Shown here: positions 25,591-33,256 of the stretch, piece by piece
Layout: every line of letters begins with the position of its first letter
Position numbering within the stretch: the first letter of the stretch is position 1
NCBI GenBank assembly: GCA_002503285.1
Contig: DARI01000017.1
Coordinates: 1 to 46,784, forward strand
Source of the DNA: Euryarchaeota archaeon UBA557
GTDB taxonomy: Archaea; Thermoplasmatota; Poseidoniia; Poseidoniales; Thalassarchaeaceae
Reading direction: 5' to 3'
DNA length: 46,784 bases
Program-made: the position numbers and the translations under genes
Notes under the pieces: model-generated
The model's input: the letters and a program-made list of their open reading frames with translations, nothing else
Database searches by the model: none
Told to the model about the DNA's origin: nothing

Positions 25591-27792
25591 TTAAGAATTC
25601 AGCTCGGTACTTGGAAGTCTTTCAGGAGGTGCTCCCAATACCTTTTGATCTTCAGAAAACATTGCCCTCAAAGTAAAGGCTAAGCCTCCCCAAACAAAGG
25701 TGGCTATTACTAAGAACATTAAAACGGCAAATACAGATGAACCAAAATCTGCCCTGTAAGGCAATGATAGAGTGTAATAATCACCCTCATCTACAGGAGG
25801 ATATCGGAATGGGAATGCTCCATTTGTAGTACCTAACATCGCCTTATAATGAATTTCACCAACTGCAGTATTGGGCAGAGGTATATCTGCAGAAATTAAG
25901 GTCCCATTCATTCCATCTTTTAATTGACATTGTTGGTTTAACTCTTCAAAACCAGACATTTCCCATGGTTTATAATTCCATTCAGTTGGTCCAAAGTCAT
26001 CTTGATTTCTGGTTGGTTCAACAAATCTCCACATCAAATGTGTTCGAGTCATATTAGAGGTATATGGGAAAGAAGTTTCTAAGCACATACTGACTGGTAT
26101 ATTTCCCTTATTTGGTATTTCAACGTCCTCTGGTGATTGTAAAAGCTGATTGGAAGTAGTATTTTCTATGCCGACAATGGCCCTATATCTAGGATCATCA
26201 GCTGCTTCTGTCATATAGAATGGTACTCCTAAGTTTCTAACTGCGATGTGTGCTATATCTTCTGGACTCTCGTGGAAAGCGTTACCAATTTCAATTGTGT
26301 AACAATAAGAATCATGAACACCATAATGCCAGTCACAAAAGTCTCCAGTCGTAGGATATAAATCAGATGATTGCATTGGTGCATAGTCAGTCATTTGCCC
26401 CATTACATTACCATGATAAACTAGGAATTCATCATCAGGAGAATAACAATTTGTACAATGCCCCCATGGCCACAACACAAGTTCGGAAAATGCGTGCCAA
26501 GTTATTGTAGCCTTGAATTCTGAAGAACCGTCACCATTATCATCATTCATTTCGGTCATATCTTGAATAAATTTAGTCTCTGGTTCACTGTTTCCACCCA
26601 ACCAGTCTTCATCAATTTGGCCATCAGCATCATCATCTTTACCATCAACATGATCTTCATTGATTAAACCGTCTCCATCATTATCTTCATAATTGACGGG
26701 GCCGTTGTATACATCGTTATTTGCTCCAACTTCACCAGCATAACACATACCTGGGAATAAAGGCCCTGTTGCACCCAAAGGTGCGCCCCACTCAAATTGA
26801 TAGTTTCTGTTAAGATCTACTCCATCACAAGATGGATCTACTGTTTCATCAATATCAGGAAGAGGAGTTACTCCAGTTGCAGTATTGTCTCTGAGGTTTT
26901 TTCTCCAACCTGAAGTTCGACAATCATCCCATGCTTCACCATCGCAGTTAGCATCTACCCAAACTTCACGATCATAACGATTGCCATCAGTATTTAGCAT
27001 AGGAATTAAGTATATTTCTCTCGTATTTACCATATCAGTTATGAATTGTTCTGAAAAGTCTTCATCGACTCCTAAATCTCCAGGCCCGCAGGGATTTCCA
27101 TCGCCGTTACTATCTTGAGCACTGACATTTAACATTAAACAATCTCCATCATTATCAATTCCATCCCATCCGTCCTCATCAATTAGGCCATCTCCATCAT
27201 TATCAACTCCAGCCATACCATAATAATAAGCTAAAGTTTCAAGGAAAAACATAGGCACTTCATATGACATCCATTCTCTTGCATGGTGATTACCAACAAG
27301 CATAATATCGGGTAAATCTGCATAATTTCCACAATCTCCAACAAAAGTATTGCAGTCTCCTCCTGTAACGCCTCCTAATTCTTCACCGCCCCCAGTGATT
27401 TTTATCCAAGGACTAGGATGATTGTAATACCATCCCTTGTAATCATCTAGGCTCATGTCCTCACCTCTTGCATTTACTCCTCCAATTAATCCTTCATGAT
27501 AACTCATAAAATCTGGATTTCTGTCAGCAAGAAGTTGCATTCTATCTTTCATGGAAAAGTAATCATGATATTCTCTGAATTGCACTCTATCATCTCCGCC
27601 CCATGGGAATATTTGATTGATATAATCATCAGACCATAAATCACTAGCAGAAATTTCGGAAATTTCCTGTGCTTCGACTGGGGGCATTAATGCTAAGGGT
27701 GCCCCAATTGAAAGAAGTAGAGGTAACAATAAAGCAATAATGGGTAGCCTATTGCTATATTTTCTTGCATCGTCTCGAGTTATTGACGTCAT
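25591..27792 (-). CDS. Secreted zinc carboxypeptidase (M14) with calcium-loop insertions and C-terminal anchor
   Basis: A 733-aa exported metallocarboxypeptidase. The signal peptide is about residues 16-42. Catalytic landmarks are zinc ligands His170 and Glu173 in GNHHAREW, third ligand His433 in TWHAFSE, substrate Arg297 in GWRKN, Asn328-Arg329 in DLNRNYQ, and general-base Glu501 in YTIEIGN. Two Asp-rich thrombospondin-3/EF-hand-like inserts (about 196-245 and 369-398, such as DNDGDGLIDEDGWDG) interrupt the catalytic domain. Paired Cys suggest disulfides. A beta domain follows and a membrane helix lies near 690-715, with a short cytosolic tail. It should trim C-terminal residues from extracellular peptides at the surface. 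The SNF transporter gene follows 31 nt downstream. Confidence 0.94.
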   Translation of the reverse strand: MTSITRDDARKYSNRLPIIALLLPLLLSIGAPLALMPPVEAQEISEISASDLWSDDYINQIFPWGGDDRVQFREYHDYFSMKDRMQLLADRNPDFMSYHEGLIGGVNARGEDMSLDDYKGWYYNHPSPWIKITGGGEELGGVTGGDCNTFVGDCGNYADLPDIMLVGNHHAREWMSYEVPMFFLETLAYYYGMAGVDNDGDGLIDEDGWDGIDNDGDCLMLNVSAQDSNGDGNPCGPGDLGVDEDFSEQFITDMVNTREIYLIPMLNTDGNRYDREVWVDANCDGEAWDDCRTSGWRKNLRDNTATGVTPLPDIDETVDPSCDGVDLNRNYQFEWGAPLGATGPLFPGMCYAGEVGANNDVYNGPVNYEDNDGDGLINEDHVDGKDDDADGQIDEDWLGGNSEPETKFIQDMTEMNDDNGDGSSEFKATITWHAFSELVLWPWGHCTNCYSPDDEFLVYHGNVMGQMTDYAPMQSSDLYPTTGDFCDWHYGVHDSYCYTIEIGNAFHESPEDIAHIAVRNLGVPFYMTEAADDPRYRAIVGIENTTSNQLLQSPEDVEIPNKGNIPVSMCLETSFPYTSNMTRTHLMWRFVEPTRNQDDFGPTEWNYKPWEMSGFEELNQQCQLKDGMNGTLISADIPLPNTAVGEIHYKAMLGTTNGAFPFRYPPVDEGDYYTLSLPYRADFGSSVFAVLMFLVIATFVWGGLAFTLRAMFSEDQKVLGAPPERLPSTELNS

Positions 27793-27891
27793 ATGTTATA
27801 CACCCGAAACAACATATGGTCTTGAATCCCACGTATTCCAGTGTTATTTAACGAGAGGACTTTATGAAGTGGACCACGTGGGAGTTAATAT

Positions 27892-28971
27892 ATGGAAAAG
27901 TTAGAAGATTTCTTATCAGGAGAACAGATAATTCTTGGGTTTTCACAAAATACCCTACTCGCAGTATTACTATGCGGCTTGGTTGCAACCTCATCAGGCA
28001 TTATTGCAAGAAGGTTACTATTTCCCAGAATCATAGATCTAATTTCGAAAACTGAAAGAATAGATGGTAGGGATATTTTTGCCCCTAGATCACTTGGCTG
28101 GATGATTGGTTTCTTGATAATGAGCCTCACATTAGATTGGATAGGAAATAATGGAGACCCTGTATGGAATGAAAATTATATGAACATTATATCTAACTTA
28201 TTTTATGCTGGATTTGTTGTTTTGATGCTATTAGCAGCATTTAGATTAGTAGATTATATTGATGTTTTAATTGTAGTAGAAGGAGATGATATGGCTGCCA
28301 GGCGATCATTAGCAAGTGTAGCAGAATCAATCGGCAGAGTAGTGGTAGTAGTAGTTGGATTCTTCATTGTTGCAGGACTTGCAGGAGTAGATGCAAATTC
28401 ATTTGTTGCAGGATTAGGAGTAACTGGCCTGGTAATTGCCTTAGCTGCTAAAGATTCTGTAGCAAATATGTTTGGAGCTATTTCCATATTAATCGATCAA
28501 CCATTTAACGTCGGAGATTGGATTGTAGTAGGTAGCGTTGAAGGAGAGGTTATTTCTATTGGACTTAGAACTACTCAAATCAGGTCTTCGGCCGATACAA
28601 TGATTACTGTACCAAATTCCAATATTACTAATTCTTCTGTTGAAAACTTTAGTCAAAGAAGATTTAGAAGAATTCAACCAACTTTTGATTTTGAAGTAGA
28701 TAGTGATCCTGATGCACTCAAAAAGTTCTGTGATTCCCTGTGTAAGCAGGTAGTTGATGACCCAAGATCTATGAAATCTGAAGATTCATGGATTAGAGTA
28801 AAATCGTTTGCGCCTTCAATGGTGATTGTTGCAACTAACTTCTATTGCATGTCATCTGCAGCTACTCAAAGAGAATTTACAGAAGATATATTACTGATGG
28901 CTAGAGCTAGAGCAAAGGATAATCAATTGAATTTCCATGAGCCTAGAAGAAGGGAACATCAACAACTTTAG
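27892..28971 (+). CDS. MscS-family mechanosensitive ion channel
   Basis: A 359-aa membrane protein that opens under membrane tension to release solutes on osmotic downshock. Four or five helices occupy residues 1-200. The pore-lining helix and its exit are typical: FVAGLGVTGLVIALAAKD, then SVANMFGAISILIDQPF and VGDWIVVG, where the cytosolic beta domain starts. The later ITVPNSNITNSSVENFS is the conserved VPNS segment, and the alpha/beta C-terminal domain runs to the end. The start has GGGAG upstream. Its stop codon overlaps the GAGGTG ribosome site of the next gene, so the two are co-transcribed although functionally unrelated. Confidence 0.94.
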   Translation: MEKLEDFLSGEQIILGFSQNTLLAVLLCGLVATSSGIIARRLLFPRIIDLISKTERIDGRDIFAPRSLGWMIGFLIMSLTLDWIGNNGDPVWNENYMNIISNLFYAGFVVLMLLAAFRLVDYIDVLIVVEGDDMAARRSLASVAESIGRVVVVVVGFFIVAGLAGVDANSFVAGLGVTGLVIALAAKDSVANMFGAISILIDQPFNVGDWIVVGSVEGEVISIGLRTTQIRSSADTMITVPNSNITNSSVENFSQRRFRRIQPTFDFEVDSDPDALKKFCDSLCKQVVDDPRSMKSEDSWIRVKSFAPSMVIVATNFYCMSSAATQREFTEDILLMARARAKDNQLNFHEPRRREHQQL

Positions 28972-28981
28972 AGGTGCCAAT

Positions 28982-29581
28982 ATGACCATACTTATTCTAA
29001 TAAGGCACGGTCAATCAATATGGAATGCAGAAAATAGATTTACAGGTTGGACGAATGTTGAATTGTCTGAAAAAGGAGAAAGGGAAGCATTAGATGCTGG
29101 AATATCACTTTCTAAAATAAGTATTGACTCCGTACATACCAGTGATCTGATTAGAGCTCAAAGAACTGCTGAAATAATTATGGAAAATAATGATGTATCA
29201 TCAAAATTCTCTACTTATTTTGATTTTAGGTTAAATGAAAGAAATTATGGAGAATTACAAGGCCTAAATAAAAAAGAAACTGCGGAAAAGCATGGAGCAG
29301 AACAAGTCCACATATGGAGACGTTCCTATGATATTGCACCACCAGGAGGAGAAAGTCTGAAAATGACGGCTGAAAGAACTATTCCTTATTTTATTGAAGA
29401 AATACTACCTGAATTAGAAAATGGAAAAAATATATTAGTAGCTGCGCACGGTAATTCTTTGAGATCAATCGTGATGCACATAGAAAATATATCTCCAGAA
29501 GAAATTGTTAATGTCGAAATACCAACCGGCATACCTCGTATTTATGATTATAATGATGGAATAATAACTAAAAATGAGTAA
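28982..29581 (+). CDS. gpmA: Phosphoglycerate mutase, histidine-phosphatase (2,3-bisphosphoglycerate-dependent) type
   Basis: A cytosolic enzyme interconverting 3- and 2-phosphoglycerate. The protein is 199 aa from the ATG at 28982, chosen for its GAGGTG ribosome site; the ATG at 28937 lies inside the MscS gene. Motifs are the phospho-His9 in LIRHGQSIWNAENRFTGW, then DLIRAQRTAEI, LNERNYGELQG, PPGGESL, and the second His in AAHGNSLRSIV. The GWTNVELSEKGE pattern and the ERNYGELQG stretch point to true dPGM and not a generic histidine phosphatase. It is shorter than the 230-250 aa bacterial enzymes, so the C-terminal tail is reduced. Many archaea use iPGM/ApgM instead. Its 3' end overlaps the opposed gene by 14 nt. 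Confidence 0.9.
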   Translation: MTILILIRHGQSIWNAENRFTGWTNVELSEKGEREALDAGISLSKISIDSVHTSDLIRAQRTAEIIMENNDVSSKFSTYFDFRLNERNYGELQGLNKKETAEKHGAEQVHIWRRSYDIAPPGGESLKMTAERTIPYFIEEILPELENGKNILVAAHGNSLRSIVMHIENISPEEIVNVEIPTGIPRIYDYNDGIITKNE

Positions 29582-30830
29582 TTGGCTTTGTTGGAGAAGG
29601 CGATGCTTTTCTGTATAAATAGAATCCAGCAATTCCTATAGTAATGCAAAATACAGGCATTAATAATTCGGATAAAGTAGTTGGAATTTGATGATAAATT
29701 GTAATCACTCCCAAGAAAAAGCTCACGAAAGCGATTGCAGCTGGAGACCTGTTACTATACATCTTTTTTTGAAATGGAATTACTTTGGAGATTATGCTGA
29801 CTGCTGGTTCAGGGGCGCCGGATTGACGGGCAAATGCTTCAAGTACATCCAATAGAGATTGTTCATATTCCCATATTACTAAACCTCCCTTGTGGGCATA
29901 AAATGCATTTGAAGAGCACCATTTTTCAGGGGCCGTAGAAATCCATCCGTCGATTAGAGATTTTCGTAATAGAACTATGTCAATATTGGAATTACTTTTA
30001 TGGTATATCCTACTTAAATCATGCATTAAACAAGCAAAATCTCTTATTGCAGGGAACTCACATTCATCTTTGAACAACCCGTCGGCTAATCTTGGAGGAT
30101 TTATACTCAAGGAAAAAAGACCGTTTTCCTTGATTAAAAAATCATCAAATCTTACATCTCCAAGACTTAACACACAAGGAGTGTCTCGTGTAAACGGAGC
30201 CCTCCATATAGTATTTGATTTGAGAATTTCTTCAAGTTTTGTTAGTCTTTTATTCCAACGTTGTTGATCTACCGGAGTTATCCTAGCAGATTCAATTGAT
30301 GAATGATACAATCCTAACTTTTTACCTGCCTCATGAAGTATTGATATACTATCTTCAAAATTACTTTCAGTAAGGGATTCATTAAGTTTTTCTCCAACTT
30401 TTTGTTTATATTTTAATGATTTCCGTAAAATAATTATATCTGATCCATTCCATGAATAACCTCCATTGGGAATATTCATTTCAGAGTGAGAATTTGCCAC
30501 TCTGGATTGTAAGCGGCCATCTGAGCCCCAAGGAAGAAATTCAGCAATCCAATTAATTCCATCACTTTCAAGATTTACCAATAGACCTCTTTCAGTATTT
30601 TGAGTAGATATAATTGATAATGCATCGGGATTAGGAACTTGTCCCCAATTTTTTAATTCGGAAATTATAATTTTCCAATCTTCTGAGTTTTCTAATTTAG
30701 TTGGCTCTATAATGTCCATTACAATTCTTTGTGCTACTAATCGTACTGAAGTAAAACCAAATGGCGCTTCGCCATGAGTTTCTGATTCAACCATTGCAGA
30801 AGGCTTCCAAGAATTATCTAAACTAACCAT
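29568..30830 (-). CDS. Kinase-like membrane protein, degenerate catalytic loop (uncertain)
   Basis: A 420-aa protein that I do not recognise with certainty. Residues about 80-280 have the layout of aminoglycoside-phosphotransferase-like small-molecule kinases: a helix ending AGKKLGLYHSS (cf. LGxxLAxLH), then a loop LSLGDVRFDDFLI (221-233) where active enzymes have HGDxHxxNxL, and a second Asp-containing segment PPRLADGL before RDFACLMHDLSRIY. The catalytic-loop His is absent and the Asn position is Asp230, so activity is doubtful. Two membrane helices sit at the C-terminus (about 363-382 and 388-408). The start has GGAG 4 nt upstream. It is transcribed divergently from the HAD phosphatase. 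Confidence 0.65.
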   Translation of the reverse strand: MVSLDNSWKPSAMVESETHGEAPFGFTSVRLVAQRIVMDIIEPTKLENSEDWKIIISELKNWGQVPNPDALSIISTQNTERGLLVNLESDGINWIAEFLPWGSDGRLQSRVANSHSEMNIPNGGYSWNGSDIIILRKSLKYKQKVGEKLNESLTESNFEDSISILHEAGKKLGLYHSSIESARITPVDQQRWNKRLTKLEEILKSNTIWRAPFTRDTPCVLSLGDVRFDDFLIKENGLFSLSINPPRLADGLFKDECEFPAIRDFACLMHDLSRIYHKSNSNIDIVLLRKSLIDGWISTAPEKWCSSNAFYAHKGGLVIWEYEQSLLDVLEAFARQSGAPEPAVSIISKVIPFQKKMYSNRSPAAIAFVSFFLGVITIYHQIPTTLSELLMPVFCITIGIAGFYLYRKASPSPTKPITHF

Positions 30831-30892
30831 GCTTCTCCGCCATATTCAGGAAGAGGTTCCATTATTCATGCAATCGGTCTAAGAAGACTTGA

Positions 30893-31462
30893 ATGCATGT
30901 ACTCTTGTCGAGTAGTATGGAAGGCACTACCTCGGACATGCCTCTCGCCGTTGATATGGATGGAACATTGATTCTTTCTGACATGAGTAAAATTAGTATT
31001 ACTAAAGTCTTAATCAGAAAGCCTTGGTTAATACCGAAAGTATTGATTAAAGAAATTAGTGGAAAGAGAGCACAATGGAAAAGACTTCTTGCAGAAAAGT
31101 TAGTTTTTGATCCTGCAGATTTAGAATATCATGAGACGTTTCTAGAGTGGATAACTGGAGAATTTGCAAGAGGGAGGAAACTTATCCTAGCAACTGCTTC
31201 AGATAGAATCGTTGCTGAACAAGTTGCTGCACATGTTGGGTTATTCTCTGATGTAATGGCATCTGATCGTGATTTCAATCTCAGAGGTTTACAAAAAGCC
31301 GATGCATTAGTTGCCAGATATGGATTGAAAAAATTTGCTTATGCTGGAAATAGTCATCATGATATAGATGTCTGGAAACATTGTGGCCAAGTTATTGTAG
31401 TAAATCCTGAAAAAGGATTATTAGATAAAGTCGGTGATTCAGTAGATTTTATTTTTGAATAA
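30893..31462 (+). CDS. HAD-superfamily phosphatase of the UbiA-associated type
   Basis: A 189-aa hydrolase. Motif I is VDMDGTLI with nucleophile Asp21 and acid Asp23; motif II is LATAS; motif III uses Lys in GLQKADAL; motif IV is YAGNSHHDIDVW. The full pattern resembles the HAD domain that in many bacteria is fused to a UbiA-like prenyltransferase acting on polyprenyl-phosphate sugars, but here it stands alone. The gene lies 11 nt before a cis-prenyltransferase gene, so dephosphorylation of a polyprenyl-linked or related phosphate is a reasonable inference. The start is uncertain: ATGs at 30893, 30917 and 30938 are all in frame and none has a clear ribosome site. Confidence 0.85.
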   Translation: MHVLLSSSMEGTTSDMPLAVDMDGTLILSDMSKISITKVLIRKPWLIPKVLIKEISGKRAQWKRLLAEKLVFDPADLEYHETFLEWITGEFARGRKLILATASDRIVAEQVAAHVGLFSDVMASDRDFNLRGLQKADALVARYGLKKFAYAGNSHHDIDVWKHCGQVIVVNPEKGLLDKVGDSVDFIFE

Positions 31463-31473
31463 CGAGTGATACA

Positions 31474-32355
31474 ATGGGCCGTCAAAAAAGATCATTAGGG
31501 AATATGATTGATAGCATAGCAAAATGGCTATTAAAATTTAGGATAATTGTAATTCCTGCCCGATACATATCAAACTCCAGATTTACATGGGGCCTTGTAT
31601 CACGAACGGATAGGATTCGAACGAGAAGATTAGGAAATAGAATTAGTAATGAAGAATTACCAAATCATATTTCCATAATTATGGATGGAAATCGAAGATT
31701 TGCATGGAGCAATAAACTGGAAAGAGGAATTGGTCATTTTAGAGGAAAAGAAAAACTAAAAGAAGTCATGGAATGGGTATTAAATTTGGAAATAAAATAC
31801 CTCACTGTGTATGCCCTTTCTACTGAAAATATTAATGGACGGGATTCTGAAGAGTTAGAGTCATTATATGATTTATACGAAATCGGACTTAAAGAAATTG
31901 CAGAGGATCATTTGATTCATTCAAAAAAAGTAAAGGTACAGGCTGTTGGAAGGTTAGATGAGTTACCAGAAAGGGTTCGAAATGCAATTAAAATTGCAGA
32001 AGAAAAAACTTCAGATTATTCAGATTTTATCTTTACAGTTTGTTTAGCATATGGAGGTAGAGAAGAGATAGTGGATGCCGTTAAAGAGGTTGCATCAGAT
32101 CATGCCGCAGGTAAGTTGTCGCTTTTAGACATAAATTCCGATGAAATTTCAAGTCGCCTTTATTCTGCTGAAATTCCAGATCCAGATTTAGTAATAAGAA
32201 CTAGTGGGGAAGAGAGAATTTCAAACTTCTTGCTATGGCAAATAGCATATTCAGAGTTATACTTTACAGATGTACATTGGCCATCATTTTCTCGTAATAA
32301 CCTATATGAAGCTATAGAATCATATCAATACAGGAGACGAAAGTATGGCAAATGA
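31474..32355 (+). CDS. uppS: Cis-prenyltransferase (undecaprenyl/polyprenyl diphosphate synthase family)
   Basis: A 293-aa cytosolic or membrane-peripheral enzyme that extends an allylic diphosphate with isopentenyl units in cis to make the lipid carrier for glycan assembly. The Mg2+/diphosphate motif is IIMDGNRRFAWS (Asp71). Downstream are GHFRGKEKLKEV, YLTVYALSTENI, LAYGGREEIVDAV, PDPDLVIRTSGEERISNFLLW and YTDVHWP-like FTDVHWPSF near the C-terminus, all family hallmarks. An N-terminal 60-aa extension with a basic amphipathic character precedes the domain. The start has a GAGTGAT site. Its last 11 nt overlap the Nudix gene. Confidence 0.95.
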   Translation: MGRQKRSLGNMIDSIAKWLLKFRIIVIPARYISNSRFTWGLVSRTDRIRTRRLGNRISNEELPNHISIIMDGNRRFAWSNKLERGIGHFRGKEKLKEVMEWVLNLEIKYLTVYALSTENINGRDSEELESLYDLYEIGLKEIAEDHLIHSKKVKVQAVGRLDELPERVRNAIKIAEEKTSDYSDFIFTVCLAYGGREEIVDAVKEVASDHAAGKLSLLDINSDEISSRLYSAEIPDPDLVIRTSGEERISNFLLWQIAYSELYFTDVHWPSFSRNNLYEAIESYQYRRRKYGK

Positions 32356-32809
32356 AGTATGTAAAGAATGTGGAAGAGATGAGTATAGAAACCCTGCAGT
32401 TACTGTAGATGCAGTAGCCCTTAGAGAGAGTTCCCAAGGTGCTGAAGTTTTAATGATTAAACGAGGACCATTTCCTCCAGAATGGGAAGGTAGATGGGCA
32501 TTTCCTGGTGGATTTGTAGATTATGGAGAAAATCCTGAAGTCGCAGTCATTAGGGAATTAAAAGAAGAAACTGGCGTAATAGGTGAAAATCCAGTCTCAT
32601 TAGCAATACTTGGAGAGCCGGATAGAGATCCTAGAAAGCACTGTGTAGGATTATTCTATATTGTAGATGTGGAACCTGATTCAAAACCATTAGCTGGAGA
32701 TGATGCGGTAGAAGCTGCATGGGTATCAATCGATTTATTAACAGAAGATAATATTGCTGGCGATCACATCAATATAATTGGAATGTTGATTGACATGTTA
32801 AATGAATAG
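32345..32809 (+). CDS. Nudix hydrolase with N-terminal zinc-knuckle-like CxxC
   Basis: A 154-aa hydrolase of nucleoside-diphosphate-linked compounds. The Nudix box is perfect (GX5EX7REUXEEXGU): Gly56, Glu62, Arg70-Glu71, Glu74-Glu75, Gly77 within GGFVDYGENPEVAVIREL and KEETGV. An N-terminal CKECGRDEYRNP resembles the zinc ribbon remnant of ADP-ribose or NADH pyrophosphatases. Context offers several substrates (ADP-ribose, sugar nucleotides, isopentenyl compounds), and none can be chosen from sequence. A good AGGAG ribosome site lies inside the end of the cis-prenyltransferase gene, which it overlaps by 11 nt. Confidence 0.92.
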   Translation: MANEVCKECGRDEYRNPAVTVDAVALRESSQGAEVLMIKRGPFPPEWEGRWAFPGGFVDYGENPEVAVIRELKEETGVIGENPVSLAILGEPDRDPRKHCVGLFYIVDVEPDSKPLAGDDAVEAAWVSIDLLTEDNIAGDHINIIGMLIDMLNE

Positions 32810-32839
32810 TTCTAACAACATTGACATTATCGAACAAAC

Positions 32840-33217
32840 ATGCATCGTAAAGTAAAGATAGATACAGGCGAGAAAAAATGGGCCCCTTATAGTCCTGGAA
32901 TATCAGTGCGTGACCACATTTGGCTTTCTGGTCAAATAGGTGTTGATTCGGGGGAAGATATTGAATCGCAGATGAAAGGAACTTTAGAGAAAATTGATAT
33001 TTTATTAGAGGCAGCAAATAGTTCAAAGAAAGATCTTGTAAAAGTAACAATTCTAATGACTGATATTGGAAATTATGGAATAATCAATAAAATTTATGGA
33101 GAGTGGTTAGAAGATGTGTTGGCTCCATCTCGAGCAGCCTATGAAGTTCCTAATTTACCAGCTAATGCTTTGGTTGAAATTGTATGTGAAGCATTTAGAG
33201 GATTAGAAGTTGAATAA
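32840..33217 (+). CDS. ridA: RidA/YjgF-family enamine/imine deaminase
   Basis: A 125-aa protein that forms trimers and hydrolyses reactive enamine/imine intermediates produced by PLP enzymes such as threonine dehydratase. Family features are APYSPGISVRDHIWLSGQIG near the N-terminus, a central helix with QMKGTLEKIDILLEAA, and the C-terminal APSRAAYEVPNLPANALVEI carrying the conserved substrate-carboxylate Arg and the Glu of the VEIVCEA strand. The domain is complete and of normal length. No strong ribosome site is seen before the ATG. It lies 30 nt after the Nudix gene and 39 nt before the phosphohexomutase. Confidence 0.93.
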   Translation: MHRKVKIDTGEKKWAPYSPGISVRDHIWLSGQIGVDSGEDIESQMKGTLEKIDILLEAANSSKKDLVKVTILMTDIGNYGIINKIYGEWLEDVLAPSRAAYEVPNLPANALVEIVCEAFRGLEVE

Positions 33218-33256
33218 AGCCAAAGAAGTAATGTATACAACACGATTCGGTTATCT

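Noticed and set aside
26580..27230. Repeated Asp/Asn/Gly-rich DNA in the M14 gene, considered as a tandem DNA repeat
   Set aside because: The similarity is at protein level (calcium-loop motifs); the DNA units are too diverged to call a repeat array.
32769..33050. 93-codon minus-strand frame across the Nudix/RidA junction
   Set aside because: Antisense to two recognised genes and lacking domain features.
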